A stretch of DNA of 64,000 nucleotides from Diploscapter coronatus. Taxonomy: Eukaryota > Nematoda > Chromadorea > Rhabditida > Rhabditidae. The notes below the pieces were generated by a model. It saw nothing but the letters and a program-made list of their open reading frames with translations, was not told where the DNA came from and made no database searches. The DNA lies in NCBI GenBank assembly GCA_964036155.1, contig OZ038422.1, positions 66,921,201 to 66,985,200 of the forward strand. Direction: 5' to 3'. Below, one piece after another: positions 36,947 through 62,969 of the stretch (its first letter is position 1; each line of letters begins with the position of its first letter). The position numbers and the translations under genes are program-made.

Positions 36947-39900
36947 ATCAGCCAACTCTGAAGCAGTTAAAGCCGGCTAGAGTATATTTTTCGGGAAATT
37001 TAAAATATGAATTGAGCACTGATTTGATCATTTGAATGACGAATTTTCGTTTCAAAGCTTTTCTTTATTTTGAATCTTCTGAAAGTCAGATTCGAGCTGA
37101 AATTTAAAAAATCTTACTCTCCTGAAATATTTCGTGTAGTTCTAAGGGCACAAATATTCTGACTTCAATTAAACTAAACTTGTTTCATGAAGAGTTGAAA
37201 ACAGAATATTTATAATTCCTTGAATACTTAATGGTCATAAATCACAATATCGTCAAACGTGCTATATTTTGTCATCATCAAGGTTTTGCACTAAATAGCC
37301 GAAAGTAAGGATAAAATGTATTTTTCTAAAATTTGGATATTGTGCAAAATCTTGTTTTTCGAAAATTCCAAATACTTTGTTGCAATGAGCGATAGATAAT
37401 TCTCATTGTTTCATTTATTTTATTCATTTTACCGTCTTCAATAATAAGACGTGTTCACAGGTCAGTCAGTTTTTTGTGTTCGAATCCTGGTTGATTCGAT
37501 CGTCATCTGCTTAACTTTGTTGCAACTATTTCAACCATTTGTCTGCTTATTTTCTAAAAGAACTCATTTACTGAGCAGGAATATTGCGGATGAATTTTAT
37601 AAGGAATCATTCGCTCCAATAGTTCTGTTAAATTCTCAACTTGGGTATAATTCTCTACCTTTTCTCGATTCCTTATTTCTGATAGTTTCTTGGATAATTC
37701 ATTTATTGCTCTTTATCAACACCATTTAATTTTCAAATAGCGTTAATATTTCAAATGAATAGTGCATTTTCCAAGAATCTCTGTTCGGCTTCTCTTTGTG
37801 AAGTCTTATTTTTGGCAAGTGTTCACACTTATCATACTTTATCATCATTTACTATTATCTCCATCCGTTATTTATTATGGCGTTATTTGCACCAATTTTG
37901 AATTAATTAATTGTCCTAATTTAAATAAATTTCTTCTATAAAGCAACGGTAGATTTTAGAAATTTTTATTCATGGAAATTTGAACAAGTGAGCATTTCTT
38001 AGAATAATCTTTATATATCTCTACATAAAAATCTGTATAAATTTATAAAATTTTAATATAGAAGAAAAAGATAAGAAGAGCCCGCTTTTGATAGCAACAA
38101 AAATCACCGAAATTTCGTGAAGAAACCTAGAGACACTTCAGATGTTGGTTTGTTGTGTTTTTGCTGATTGATGGAAATGGAAAATTATGCGCGATACAGG
38201 GACAGAGTCGAATCTCGGAACGCAGATTCTGATGATGAAAAGTTGAAAATGATACGGGTCAGGGCCCGGGATGAAAATTGGAATGAAACGAGGAAAATAT
38301 GGTGGATAGGAACAGCGAAAGACTCATAATTACGTTCTACGCAATTATGATAAAAGTGTCGATTTGAAATTCCAATGAAGATCAGCTTTTCTCAAATCGA
38401 CAGTATTTTTAGAACTCTGTCCTATTACAGAAAACACTCAACATTCAATAGGAATAGCGATAGAAATCCATATAATTAATGACGAAATGGAAAAGATACA
38501 ACGATGTTTGAATTGTAACATTCTAAGCAAAGCATGATGCGATAGATGGAAAATGATTAGGGGAACAATTAGAACGACGTTATTCTCTATCTAGAACATG
38601 TTAACATCAGAATGAACGATGAGCAAAGTATAAGGTAGGCACTGGATTGCAAGGGCAGAGGAGAGAAGAGAAGCAGAACAAGAAGACATTTAGACAATGG
38701 GAAGTTAAGAATGAATCGGAGACATTTACGGAGATGCGTATACGATGATAATCAGTTCGAAGGTTGACAATAGTCAGAGCATGACTTTTTGCAACTCGGA
38801 TTTATCATAACATGTCTAGATTAGATTAAGAGGGATATTTTCACCATAGTATTCCAACTAGCTAATGTTATGACGATGTGATAAATCCAAATTGCCTGAT
38901 CTTTTATGACAATAATAATGGTAAGTATACGCACTATTACAGAATGGACAAACTGAAATTGATGCGATAGAATTGATTTGGATAGTTGACACGGAGCTGC
39001 GTAAGTAGGCAATCCATCAGGTAGAGAAGTCAATCATTTTTCGAGCATGGTCAATTCCATATAGTTAATCGATCAGTCAGTCTCACTATTTAGCGGTTGA
39101 ACCCTGCGCTGCGTCCCTCTTAAGTACCGAGTCCGGTAGGTCGGATGATTGTAGATTGCGAGCCCCTGCAAAACAGCCAAACACGATTAATCCAAGGGAA
39201 AATTATCAGGTATTAATTGGGACTGACTCCGAAATACGAGGCATTCAAAGATGCTCTTGCTTGCTAACCACTATATACCGGATTAGGTCGACTTTGAAAA
39301 TATTATTAGGGATAGTTTCTTTCTGCGAGTGAGATGAATTCAGTTATAAAATTCTGGAAAAAACATGAATTATGCAATATGCACATTTAATAACTGAACC
39401 CAGTCTCACATTACAGAACATTTCAACACCTTTGATGTTATATTCTGCCACCACCACTGATTTTTTAAAAATGTATTTTCATTTCATTTTGGCATATTTT
39501 CTCATTTTTAACTATTGAAACCGAAAGAGAATTTTGAAATGAAATACAAATATGCACAAGTTATCAAAATGAAACTGCAGTTAGTATGAAGAATTTCGAC
39601 GATTCGCTGCGACACTCCAATCGCAATTCTATGAATTAGATGCTAGTTTTAACTCGATTCAAATGTAAGAAAGAAAATGAAAATTATATGGATAGGAAAT
39701 ATAGTAATCCACGAAAGAGAAAGTGCAGGTTATTTTGACAAATAAATTGTGTGACTGTGGACAGGACATAGACATTGTGGTAATAAAATTTCAATTGGAT
39801 GATATTTTTGTAGAATAATATTGAGATTACAACTTTCTTTGAATTTTGAAGTTGCATCTTTTACCTTCGTAAATCTGTTCATGAAAAAGAAGTGAGGGTG

Positions 39901-40863
39901 GAATTACGTGATTTTATGAGTCTCACCAATTTCTTTTCTGTGACTTATGCAAAAACAAACAACGAAGTGCCTCGTTATTTTCCGTGAATATTCAAGGTGA
40001 GATTTGACTAGAAAAGGTAAGGAAAAGTGCGAATGCAAATGCTTGAAATCTACTCTTTGATGTGCAAACATATATTCTCTGATTCGCAAAGAAATGCAAG
40101 GAAAAGGCAAAGATAATGCGTCGAAATAACCCATGAAATAATGATAGTTCACACAGCAAGCCGATGTAATCTTTCAGAAAGACATTTCATGATCCAAGAT
40201 GAAGGAGAGTGAGAAAGGATGAACATTTAGTACAAAGTGGTTGACAATCAGATGATGCTGGCTGCTGTATATACAAAGTGAATGAGTATGAAAAGTTGAA
40301 CGTGCAAAGTGAATAGCCACCGAGCTAATTGATAACTGAATGTGGATGTGAAATACCGTATTTTCGCCAATAAAAGCTTCGGAACTTCTAATTTTCAACG
40401 CCTTTTTGAGGCGGAGATTTCAATTAGAGAAAATACGGCATGCAGAATGTGCCATATCTCACAATTTGGCAGACAATAGGACCAGTCGTGTCAAAATGAC
40501 TGCAGCAGTGAATGAACGAAATATGAAAATGTGGTTTATTGCAATTCAGAATTTCATTTTCTCAAAAATACGTGTTTGATTGCAATAAACGACAAATTTT
40601 GAAAATTTTAAAAGCGCAATGATATTTCAAGATTTGGAAAATCACAGAAATAAATATACTCGACAAGAGACGAATCGCTTTAAAGAAGAGATGCTTACTT
40701 TAAAGAAACTTACAAAATAAGGCGCTTTTTTTAAATTTGAACTAAATTAGTTGAATCTGATTCAGATTCAGGGTTGAATTGAATATTTGAGTGAGTGGTG
40801 GTGCGCACGAACACTGTTTGCTGTCTGACTATAAGTGGTAGATGGAAGTGAGAAAGTGTAGAA
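36947..40863. other. Long region between convergent zinc-finger and calcium-pump genes
   Basis: About 3.9 kb with the 3' untranslated regions of both genes. I found no protein gene I can support. A small foldback element lies at 40353-40442. A GTTCGAATCC-like string near 37474 is not part of a tRNA. Confidence 0.45.
40353..40442. repeat. Short foldback element with CCGTATTTTC ends
   Basis: ATACCGTATTTTC at the left and GAAAATACGGCAT at the right are inverted. The interior (CAATAAAAGC, GCCTTTTTGAGGCGG) also pairs partly. The whole is about 90 bp and looks like a MITE. Confidence 0.6.
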
Positions 40864-52559
<11,696 letters not shown>

Positions 52560-55500
52560 CGCGCATTAACCCACTGAAACAAGCAACATCATTAATGAAC
52601 TATCGATTGAATTCGAAGAAGGAAAGAATCGGAACGATACGAAGCTCGCGAAAACGTGTGCAAAGGTAGAGACGAGCAGCGAATCGAAGGGAATGTGAAA
52701 GAAGAAAAGCAGCATGATTCACAATTAGGCTATTGACAAGGTAAATGACAGAGGGATGAACAAAAACACAAACAGACAATCATATGGTAGAGAGGGAAGG
52801 GAAGGGAAGGAACATTGGGACGAATTTAGAAGAATTGATAATTTGACAATCGAATTGACGAACAAACAGCAATTCCATCACATGTTCGTCACAAAATCAA
52901 CTTTATCGTTTTGTTTGATAAAGAATTCTTGTTTTTGTGGGTCGAAGAAATTTACAAAGATTCGAGAAATTTGGAAATTGTTGCACGGGTGAAGAAAGGG
53001 TTCGATAAAGAGCCGAGGAAAAAGAAGAAGTGGAAGTGGGCGGAGTGAAGGAGTTGAAGACTGAGAGAATTTGAAGGGATCGACGACTATTCTGAAACAT
53101 TCCCCTGGACATGGGTTTTGAAATTCGAAAGTGAATTTGAGATTAGTTTAGAAAAAATTTAAAAAAAAAAAGTTGATTTTCAGGATACTTTTCAAAAATG
53201 CATGAGAACTTTTCAAAGGCTACAATGACGAGGGGACGTTTTCCTGTGAATTTTCAAGAAGCAATTTTAACCGACGCGAATACGCGATTTTCGAACGGAT
53301 AAACGTCAAGCGATTTTAAGGATGCGGTAAGAAAAACGCGTCTAGCGTTCTTTTTCACACGCCGCGGTTCCCACTAACATTGCCTCGTCGTTAGCGAAAA
53401 AATTCCATGAAATCGGTCCATTTTATGATTCGCGGGTTTCAACGATTTTTAAAGTTTCCTACGTTATTTTATTGGCAACTCAAAGCAGCAAATTTAAGAT
53501 AAAATTAAATTATAATATTCTTTAAGTTCATCTGGAGAACCTTAACAGATCGTAAAAACCCAATTTTGTTATCTCAACGTTTTCGCATTGACTATTCAGA
53601 AACACCTGATTTCTAAAATTAACATAAAAATAAGATGCACAGGTGGCACGTGAAGTCGAATCTTTGAGCAGAGCAACTTTGCGACTGTAGATTTTTCATT
53701 TTTCTATAGAACACGAGCATAATTTACACGGTTGAATATTCACACGAAAATCCCCCACAAACAGAAAATTCAAAATTATCGAAATGCAGAGACAAAATGA
53801 CGAAAGTTAGTTGACTTTCTTGGATGCAATGGAAATTATCGGATGAACAAATAGAATATGAGTAAGGTCCAGTGTTCAGTGGCTCATGTAATCCATCAAC
53901 AAGAATGCATTTTTAAATTGAATGATAGGAAATTTCATAAATAAGCGGATGAATAACTCTAGATAGAATGGTTTGTTAGAAAAGTCGTAGGCTATTTTGA
54001 GAAATCGTTGATGAATCAGAATGAATTCTGATTGCGAATGTACAGGTCTAAACTATTGCACAGAACGAAAACAGTTTGTATTTTGCAATATTACAGAGGA
54101 CGCTGCATCAGTCATTCAGTCACTACTTCTCACCGACTGTTTGACACAGTTCCATCCATTATTTGCCGCTATCAAAATGCGAACGAGTGTTCGAGGCAGA
54201 AAATACGAATGGTGTAGTTGATCGATTGCCTTGGCCATAGTCATGGCCTAGCAACTGATGCAATCATTTCCATTCCATTTCAGCATCGAAATTCTGATTC
54301 TGCCCGCGGAGTAATGCAATCAAGCAATCACAAACAGCAAATTGCATTATCGCTTGAATTTTCATTTTATTTCATTACATTCCTCTCAGTACAATCGCAT
54401 AGAGGAGTGGGAGAATGAAAATGAGATTGAGAGTGAGAATGGCTATGGAATGACGAAGGCTGGAGAGATAGAGACCACAGGACAGCGCATTAGAGTTAGG
54501 TTAGGTTGGTGAAACTGAACGGTCTTCGATGCATTGCGCCGTCGCAATTCCGAAACTCAAATTAGCGGAAACCGAGCCGAAACGAGAAGAAGAAGAGAAT
54601 GATAAGGTCTATGATAAAGGAGAAGGGCAGTAATCAAATCAATCGGCATTCTGTAATGTGGTTGATAGGCTGAAGGTTAGAAACTGAAGACGAAACACAG
54701 CACATGATGAAGAGGAGCAGGGAATGAATTGGCAATGAACCGTCTGAGTGAATGATAGGAAATATTAGGCTGATGGACGTCGATGTCAATCGAAGCAGTC
54801 AAATAATACAGAAATGTCTCATTTATTTTGTGCCAAATGATGAATGATATATTTCTGAAGATACACGATTTCGTTTCCGTTTCCTAAATCCCAAAAGATT
54901 TCGGATTAACTATTCTGTAAAATAGTGTATGAGATGATAATATTCAAAAACATCTTCACAAATCAATTGGTCCAGACAGGTTCACCTGCACTTGAGTTCC
55001 GGAAGTCCGTAAGAAAATGGAAATGGAATTGCACGTAGATGGGGGAGAGAACGCTCATTCGAAAAACAGACTGAGATGATGAAAGCCGAGCGGCAGAGCA
55101 GGACATTCTGTCAACAGCTATAGACAAATTGGTCGGCAATTCAGAAGCTGAGGCCAAAAGTTGGCTTTCCACAAAACATATAAAAAGCGGAGCTGGGAAA
55201 AGAGAGGAGAATGGTGAATTGTCTGCCATCACATCTCATAAATGGAATGCCGCTCAAAAGCGACGAAGTTTTAAGAAACAAGGAAATAGAAGATTGGAGG
55301 TTCTGTGTGGGAGATTCGGGATCAGGGAAGCCGCCTGCCTCGATCTCTCGTTCATCTCGTCGTCTACCTCTGTCCCTTGCTCCGGCCCCCTGCCTCTATC
55401 ACATTCATAGAGTCCTGTCACGCAAACGCCGAACGCCGATACAGACAAAAAATGCGCCGAGCAAAACGCGAAGCAAACTGACAAGTGGCAGCAAGAAGGC

Positions 55501-58500
55501 ATACATGAATTATTCCACACATTATTCATAATTTAGAAAAACACGCCATCCGAAAAGCGGCAAAGAGGGACGCAGACTGAAGCCGATTGAATTCGAATAA
55601 TCAAAATGATACTGATAAAGAGAAGGAAGCAATGAACCATTAGGACAGAACTAGACTTTGGGAGAATTCTGAGACCAATGAGATAAATGTTGAGGATCAA
55701 AATTCGAAGATATTCTATGAATCACTAACACTTCAAAAGTAATTGGATAATGCTAATGACAAGTGCAGACTATGCACAGAGCTAAAAAGTCACCATTTTA
55801 GCTAATTAGTAGGTCGAAATGGAAGAAAGAAAACAACTGACAACTCAAATGGAAGGGAAGACGAAAAAGGGATAAGAAGATGATGAAAATGTGAAGAGTG
55901 GAAGAAATAGTGATAGACTGATAAGAGACAGACGCACATAGACAAGCTCAGTTGTCATAGAGACTGCACCGGAAACGACATTTCAGGAGGGCGCAGAGAA
56001 GCAGAACATACCAAAATATAAACGGAAGAAGGGAGAAAGAGTGGGGGATCAGAGAAGGGAAAAGACTGCATTCAACAGGTGCATGCTCGGATATTTTATC
56101 ATGTGAGAAAATAAAGCCATTAGCCGATAAGAGCGAAAAATGAGATTGAGCAACGACAATTCTTATCCCAAAATGGCCGGAATATCGATAAATTTTATGA
56201 GTTTAAGCTTTCATGATCAATTTGGTCAAAAAATTAAGATGAACTGAGATTTCCTGTAGATAAGTGCAAGACTAACAAATGGTGGTGAAAAAATAAAGAT
56301 TTCATAAGGGAATGATGTGTAAGAATAGTAATTTACAAAATTACTAAAAAATAACCACGAGTAAGTTTGAAACTGATGATGAATAAATAAACTTAGTAAT
56401 TATATGAGTTTGCAATGAGAACTTAGATTTTTAAAAGCTACCTACTACTTGAGTTAAGAGGGTCAAATTTACTGAAAAAAATAAGAATCAGGTGAAGAAA
56501 TAAACGGGTCGGTGATCTGTTCGCTTGCTCTGCACGAAAATGGAGGTAATTATGGAGGGACACAGGAAATGGAAAGGGGATTTGGAGATGATCGATTGAT
56601 TGACTGATTGATTGATACTTGACATGAATAAATAAAATACTTGGCTAATTGACTTCTAAAGGTAGCGTAGCAGGCAAAATAGCAAAAAGAAGACGTGCAA
56701 TCAATTCCTTACTAATTCACCTTTCTCTCTCTCCGTCTTTCGTTCATTTTTTATTTTTATTTCCTATTTCTCTTTCTCTATTTCCATCTTTTCTTTGTTT
56801 TTCTTCAATATTTCCACTCTATCATCACGTAGGTACACGCGTTAACTGAATTGCGATTGCGGTAATACCTGTTTTGGGTCGAGAATTCACAGAGAGAGAG
56901 AAAGAAGAGAACTAGATAGAGAGTAGATATGAAGAGATAGAGGGCAAGAGATTGGAAGAGGGGGAGATTGATGGTAAAAATAAAATGGAATCGAAGTAAG
57001 AGGACATTTTGGGAGAGAACGTCAGTAATCACGGGAGAGAAAGAGATAAATGGATCGGAGATGCGAGATTCTAGGCCAGCAACAGGCTAATGCACTGATA
57101 AACGAAATGCAAGTAACCATGCAGTTATTTTAATCTACGGCATCTAAAACACCAATTGCAGCTGACTTTTTTCGTCCTCTAATAGCAGTCTGACATCAGT
57201 TTATGCTTCAGTCTTGATTGGCCATTTCTTGATTTCTCGCCGTGATTTATCTCCTTGTCTTTCTACCTTTTCTGCACCCATTTACCCTTCAGAGTTGTAC
57301 TCCTTTTTGCATGTGAAAATGCGCATTTTCGCAGTCCAAATTGAATGCAGAGCTAATGGTGGAAACTTAACATTGAAATGATGAAATAAAAAAGCAAGCA
57401 TGATTGACGAAGAAAATGGAAAAATTTTAACAAATTAATACTGAAAGATAAAGTGAATCTAAACTTAGAGAGTGCAAATGCTCAAATTTAAATATTAAAA
57501 ATTCGCGTTTCTTCGAAGACGAATTTTTAAATCGGCTTCCTGCGAAAGCTTGAAATTTGATGTTTATGAAAGTTATAGGAAATTTTAAGCTCTACAAAAG
57601 TCCCCATCAGGCCGGCCATGAAAAATCACCAAAAACACCTGTCGAGACTCGTAACATCCTAAAATTATTGCAATAATAGAATGACAGCATTTATGAAACG
57701 TAGAATAGAAAGATATAACATCTTGAATTATGCTGTTTGGCATTTCAATGCAGTTAACAAGTGAAATAGAATACTTCAATTGAATGCATTGCTTCCGAAT
57801 AATATTTTAGCTAGGTTTATGGAGGAAAAGTCAGGAAATGCTGGGAACGAATGTGAATTCTCAAGCTGCATTAAGCTCGGAACAGAACAGGACAAACTTG
57901 TCGGAAAAATGAAGCTCAACGCATTCCTCTCGCCTTCTTATTTCATTTTGATTCTGCCATTTTGCCAGAGGCTCTTTTCGCTTTTCGTCTTTTCTCGTGT
58001 TCCGTATTCCTGCCTGCTCTGTCGTTTTCCTTCGCATTCTGCTGCAAGTATTCCTCAACTCAAACCAATGCAAGGAAGGCAAAAGGCAAAAAGTAGAAGA
58101 AGATGAAGGAAAGGAGCCGAAAAGCTGTCGGGCTGGCGGGAATACAAATGGAAATGGAAATGGAAATGAAGATGAAATGGAATGGGAAATTAGAAGGGGC
58201 ACAATCGATAAAAGGGCAGCGAAATTCTGCAGATTGGAAGGAGATATCGGTGATAAGTCAGAAGACATGACAAGAATCGCTTCTGGTTGATTGAAAGTAT
58301 CATCAAATTGGGATTGAAAAAAACGAAAATATAGGTCGATGTCAAAAGACAATCAAAACACTTCGAAGACATAGAAAACAAACTTTGATCTAAAATACAA
58401 TTTTGTAGTCGTTTTCGTATTTGGACTCGAGAAGGTTAGACTCAAGCTTTGAGTCCGCAAGCTCTGCCCACTTTGTGAAGCAAAAATTAGTCATATTTTT

Positions 58501-61500
58501 TGTTCCTCGTTAATTATCGTGTAACTAAGTAGCTTCGCAAAAAAAAATTCTTCTACAAATATTCAAATATGTTTATATGCGAACGATTTGCGCCGTTAAA
58601 ATGCTGTAAAATCAGTCTAAAATTGTTCTGGAACCGTTCGAAAATTAGTCGTCAACGAAATTTTGAGAAAAATGAATTCTTGAAACTTCAGGGAGATTCC
58701 ACTCGAAAGCATTAAGTATATTCTTGCAGATCTGAGTGTGCTACATATTTTAGAACCAAAAAGGTTAAAAAATGATTGACGACAACCTGTTTGAATATCA
58801 CTATTTTCAAAAGTGCGCAATGCACACCTATTAATATAAGCATCGGTTTGGAAAAGAAAAACGGCTCATTGCTTCCCAAAATAGACCCGATTCTCAATGG
58901 CGTAAGTTTTGAAACGCTATCTTCAATTTCACAAAATCACTTGAGGGCCCTACACTCAATTTATGGGAATCGATCTATTACAATTACCTGTTGAATATTC
59001 TACGAAAGATTGCAAAATCTCCAGGAGATAATCGTTTTTGGTTAGATGCATGACACCATTTGGGAGTCTGGAAATGCGAGAAAATGGGACGAAAAAAGAA
59101 GACGGCGGTTGAGCAGAAGCTGCCGGAAGTTCGCACCGGAAGTTAACACTTGGCGCCTGAGAGGGAAGGTGGAAAATGGAACAGAATGGGACAGAATTAC
59201 AGGTGGATGACTAGTGAGAGTGGAAATAGGCACGGAAAAGAGGGGATATGACAAATCTCCTATTTGATATGAGAAGGGTGGAACAAAGAACATCGATATA
59301 CAGATTGACAAACGATCAAATTCCGACAGCCAAAACAGCAACCAACTAATATCTGCTGTGAGCCACTGCAGATCATTATTTCATCCAGATCGATTTCGAT
59401 CAAAACGATAGAATGAATAAAGAATAAATCCAAACTTCGCAAAAACCCCTATGAAAATTATAAATTCGAAGACCAAAATTTATGCTAAAGTCGCGTGGGC
59501 ATTCACATAATTTTCGTCCCAATATAAGGCGATTTCAAAGACAAAAACTTATTATTATTGCATTTTTTGCGAGTAAAGACTCGAAAATGACGGCTGTCAA
59601 ATACAAAGAATGCGTGGGAAACAACACCAAAAATGGCAGTCGAGACCAAGAGGATAAACAGATTCTTCGAGCTGTTATATCTCAGGTTATAACGAGCAAT
59701 AAAGAATAGGAAGTTGACTGAAATGATTTGTGATTCTTTAGAATTTCCTACGATTCTTGTCCTGTCTATCCGAACTAAAATTGTACTCATTTGAACGAAG
59801 ATTATGAGAAAATTCAGCCTACTTAGCGGAGTAATAAATCTTGTGAAATGTAATCAGACAAATTTACAATCGAAATGAGCGAATTTGTAGGAAAAATGCG
59901 ATTTTATGAAAAGTGCTTGGCATAAATGGGAGAATGACAGTAATCCTCACTTTCCATCCCAATTTATGATGATGTAATGATGGCAGAGGTCGGTTTTATA
60001 GTGCAAAATTCCATTGCGCACATGCGCAATGTCATTCCCATTTTTGCCTTTTTCTCCCTCATTCCAAATTCCCGATTTCACTTGTTGTATCTATTTCTGC
60101 GTAAATTTGCCGCAAAGCGACGGTAAAGGTGCCGAATAACGACGCAACGCAGGGCGAATTTGCATAAGCCTGGCAGCAGAAGGGGCCCATTGACGCAATT
60201 CAAGAGAGCTCGGCAGACAGTGAAAGTGCTGATTTGGGTAAAACTGCAGGCACTGTTTGACGGCTGACGACCCATATGATAATCGCTAGTCGCGACTATC
60301 GCTTTCAAATAAATTCTATCGGGGCAAGTTATCGATAAAATTTAATTTTCGTTGTTTTTTTGGTAATTTGTTGAAGGAACGAAATAATATTGTTGAATCA
60401 GAAACAAGTCTGGTTTTGGGGAAATTCCTGCCACTATAGCGAACTATAAACATTACATCCTAAACGAAACGGAACAGGAATGTAAGGAAAGTCGAAACAG
60501 AAGCGGAATTTGTCAAAAATTTTCGAAAAGATCACAGAAATGCCCGTTTTCGAATCGGCGGTGCCACCTTTACGACAAAAACGCGCATTGCTCTTCCTTT
60601 CTTCGAAAACTTAGTCGTCCATTTGAACGCATTGGTGCAAGTTTTCAAATCTTTCTTTATTGCTATTTGATACTGCAGTGATAACCAATAATCTTGTGCA
60701 AAAACTGGCGACAATACTAACATCATCAGAAGTTTGCAATGCACTAATGCACGAATTGGAATCTTCTCAGAAACAAGACAGTAAGTTATCCGTAACGTCA
60801 TTTATCCCGTTATACTACGATATTAAGATGCTTTATAATGCCTAGATAAAAATATTGAAATAGTGAAAAGTCAGTGACGCCTTCTCGCCAACATTTCGAT
60901 TCCCAATCTTCAAGTTTATAGGAAAAATAAAGACTAAAATTTTTAAAATGTACGACATAAGTCGATTTTTCGACTATAAAAATCCATCTATAATCGATCA
61001 ATGATACGTGTGAAGATAATCAGTGATAAAGTCATAAAGACGAAGGGAGAGTTGTTGATCTCCAAACTGTCTAATAATGAAGATCGAGTCAGAGTGACAT
61101 AGCGATATGATGATTGGGGTTGTTGGGTGTGATTGTCATTGTTGAAGAGGAAAGAAGAGACAGAATCAGGGCAGAGGACCTGACCATGGCCTTCTCAATT
61201 CCCTTCCCATTCCATTCTCCCTCTCATTTTCCGATCTCGAAATCAGGGACAAAGGCGACAATCGCATCACTTCTCTGGTCACTTTATCGTTCAATCAAAT
61301 GCCATCACAAGCAGGGATAGATAGATCTGTCATCATTTACAACTGGACAATTTGTACAAGAAATGTGATGTGAGAAATCACTCATCTAGTGTTAATGCCA
61401 CTCTCAAAAAATTGAACCAATGATAATGAAAAGAATCGAGAAGAAAACTCACCTCTTCAAATTGCCAACTCTTGTTACCCCCCGCTGACTCAATAGGAAA

Positions 61501-62969
61501 ATCTCTATAGAATTTCATGATGATAATACTCGAAGGATCATGCAAGGATCAAAAGTCCAAAATAGAAACGAACTATAACGAAGAAGAACTTTCAATCAGA
61601 AAAATCTTCCAATTCCGAAAATGCTCCACCTCTCTCCCAGAATGGAGTGCTCTGCTTCCTTCCTCCTCTTTATCATATCATTTTCATCACGCAACTTCGC
61701 TGAAAATCCGTAAAATATCCAGATGTGAATCTGAACAAAATGAAAAGAGAAACGAAACTGAAAATGGATGAAATGAGAAGGGGAAGGGAACCGGTCAGAA
61801 CGAAGAAAGGAGGGGAAGGGTAAAAAATACAGAATGAAGCAGGGAAGCCGCACAGCTGATTGAGGAGCTCGTCTTGGTCAGAAGCTGGAAAGAGCAGAAC
61901 AAATCGAGAGGGAACAGAGGTGGAAAGATGTTTGAGAAAAGGATGAGAGATTATGGATGCAGAGAAGAAGAAAGGGATCACAGAAATGGAGAAATGAAAA
62001 GACTCCTCAAAAGAGGAAAAGAGAAGGAAGGGATGATGCAATACGTACTGCAGTGCAGCGCCGTAAGACTGTGAACAGTAAGTAATCCCTCATAAGCTGA
62101 TTGTCAGTGATGACGATGTTGAGCGTATTGTTTGTTTACAGAAGAGTACAGAAGAGAGAACTAATGATCTAAACTTTTAACTGCTAGAGCAGGAATCGTA
62201 ACAAAGAAAATTATACTAAATTGTGAATGGCATTGGCAAGCTCGTGAATTAAACATTTTGAGCGCGAGTATCATTCAGATGAGTTTGTTTTGATCTGGCA
62301 TAGTCTCGAATTATTCAAACCCAAGTCTTTGCGTGACAATCCTGATTGTAAACAGATAACTCCAGTGCGCGACGAATAATTCATATCACCACAAATTTTG
62401 AGTCAGCTTTGCCCTGATATAGCATGAAATAATTTCACACTCAAAATTTTCTTATGTTGTTTAAAAATGTTCCCACTCTTTCAGTCTATAACTAGAGGAA
62501 TAGCGAGGTGAACTTTTCTTGATTTTTGCAGAAGATAAGGGTGTTAATTGTATATTAACGAAATAGTTAAGTGCAAGGGATTATCAATGTGTTCCAGGCT
62601 CATATTCTTGTCTGACTTATTTTCTTCCAACTTGTTTCATGCTTGTCACAGAATCATCCAACTTCCTCTGTTAATTCCTCGGCTTAGCAGCCCCCAACTT
62701 ACGACTCCTTGCTACTTCCTTCTTCACACATTCATTTTAGCTATGAAAAATTCAAACATGATATTTTGTAAATTAGAAAAAAAATCAAAAATTTATTCAA
62801 CTAAAGAAGATATGTTGGATCGGAAAAGATAGCGATTGATTACAAAAGATTTTTCTTGAAAAAAGACGTCACATGAAAATTAACATAGTTTATACTAGTA
62901 ATCAACGATCTTTCCGACACAATGATACCTACAAAAATTAAAACAAAATACAAAAACCGATACTCATAC
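52560..62969. other. 10.4-kb region without a confidently assigned gene
   Basis: The plus strand here is rich in A and G, the composition expected for a minus-strand intron or long 5' region, because minus-strand introns in this window are also A-rich on the plus strand. It may be intron of the coiled-coil gene that starts beyond 63.8 kb, upstream control DNA of the calcium pump, or both. One plus-strand exon candidate (60669-60781) and a GC-rich palindrome (60013-60030) are listed among the findings. Open frames longer than 60 codons here lack splice context or domain signals. Confidence 0.4.

Noticed and set aside
37474..37486. GTTCGAATCC-like tRNA B box
   Set aside because: No A box or acceptor stem at the right distance, so not a tRNA.
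37451..37729. Plus-strand frame rich in Leu and Phe after the zinc-finger gene
   Set aside because: It starts at a non-ATG codon in AT-rich 3' sequence, with no splice or domain support.
58776..58994. Plus-strand frame with a GTAAGT donor
   Set aside because: The only upstream acceptor is weak and no following exon continues the frame.
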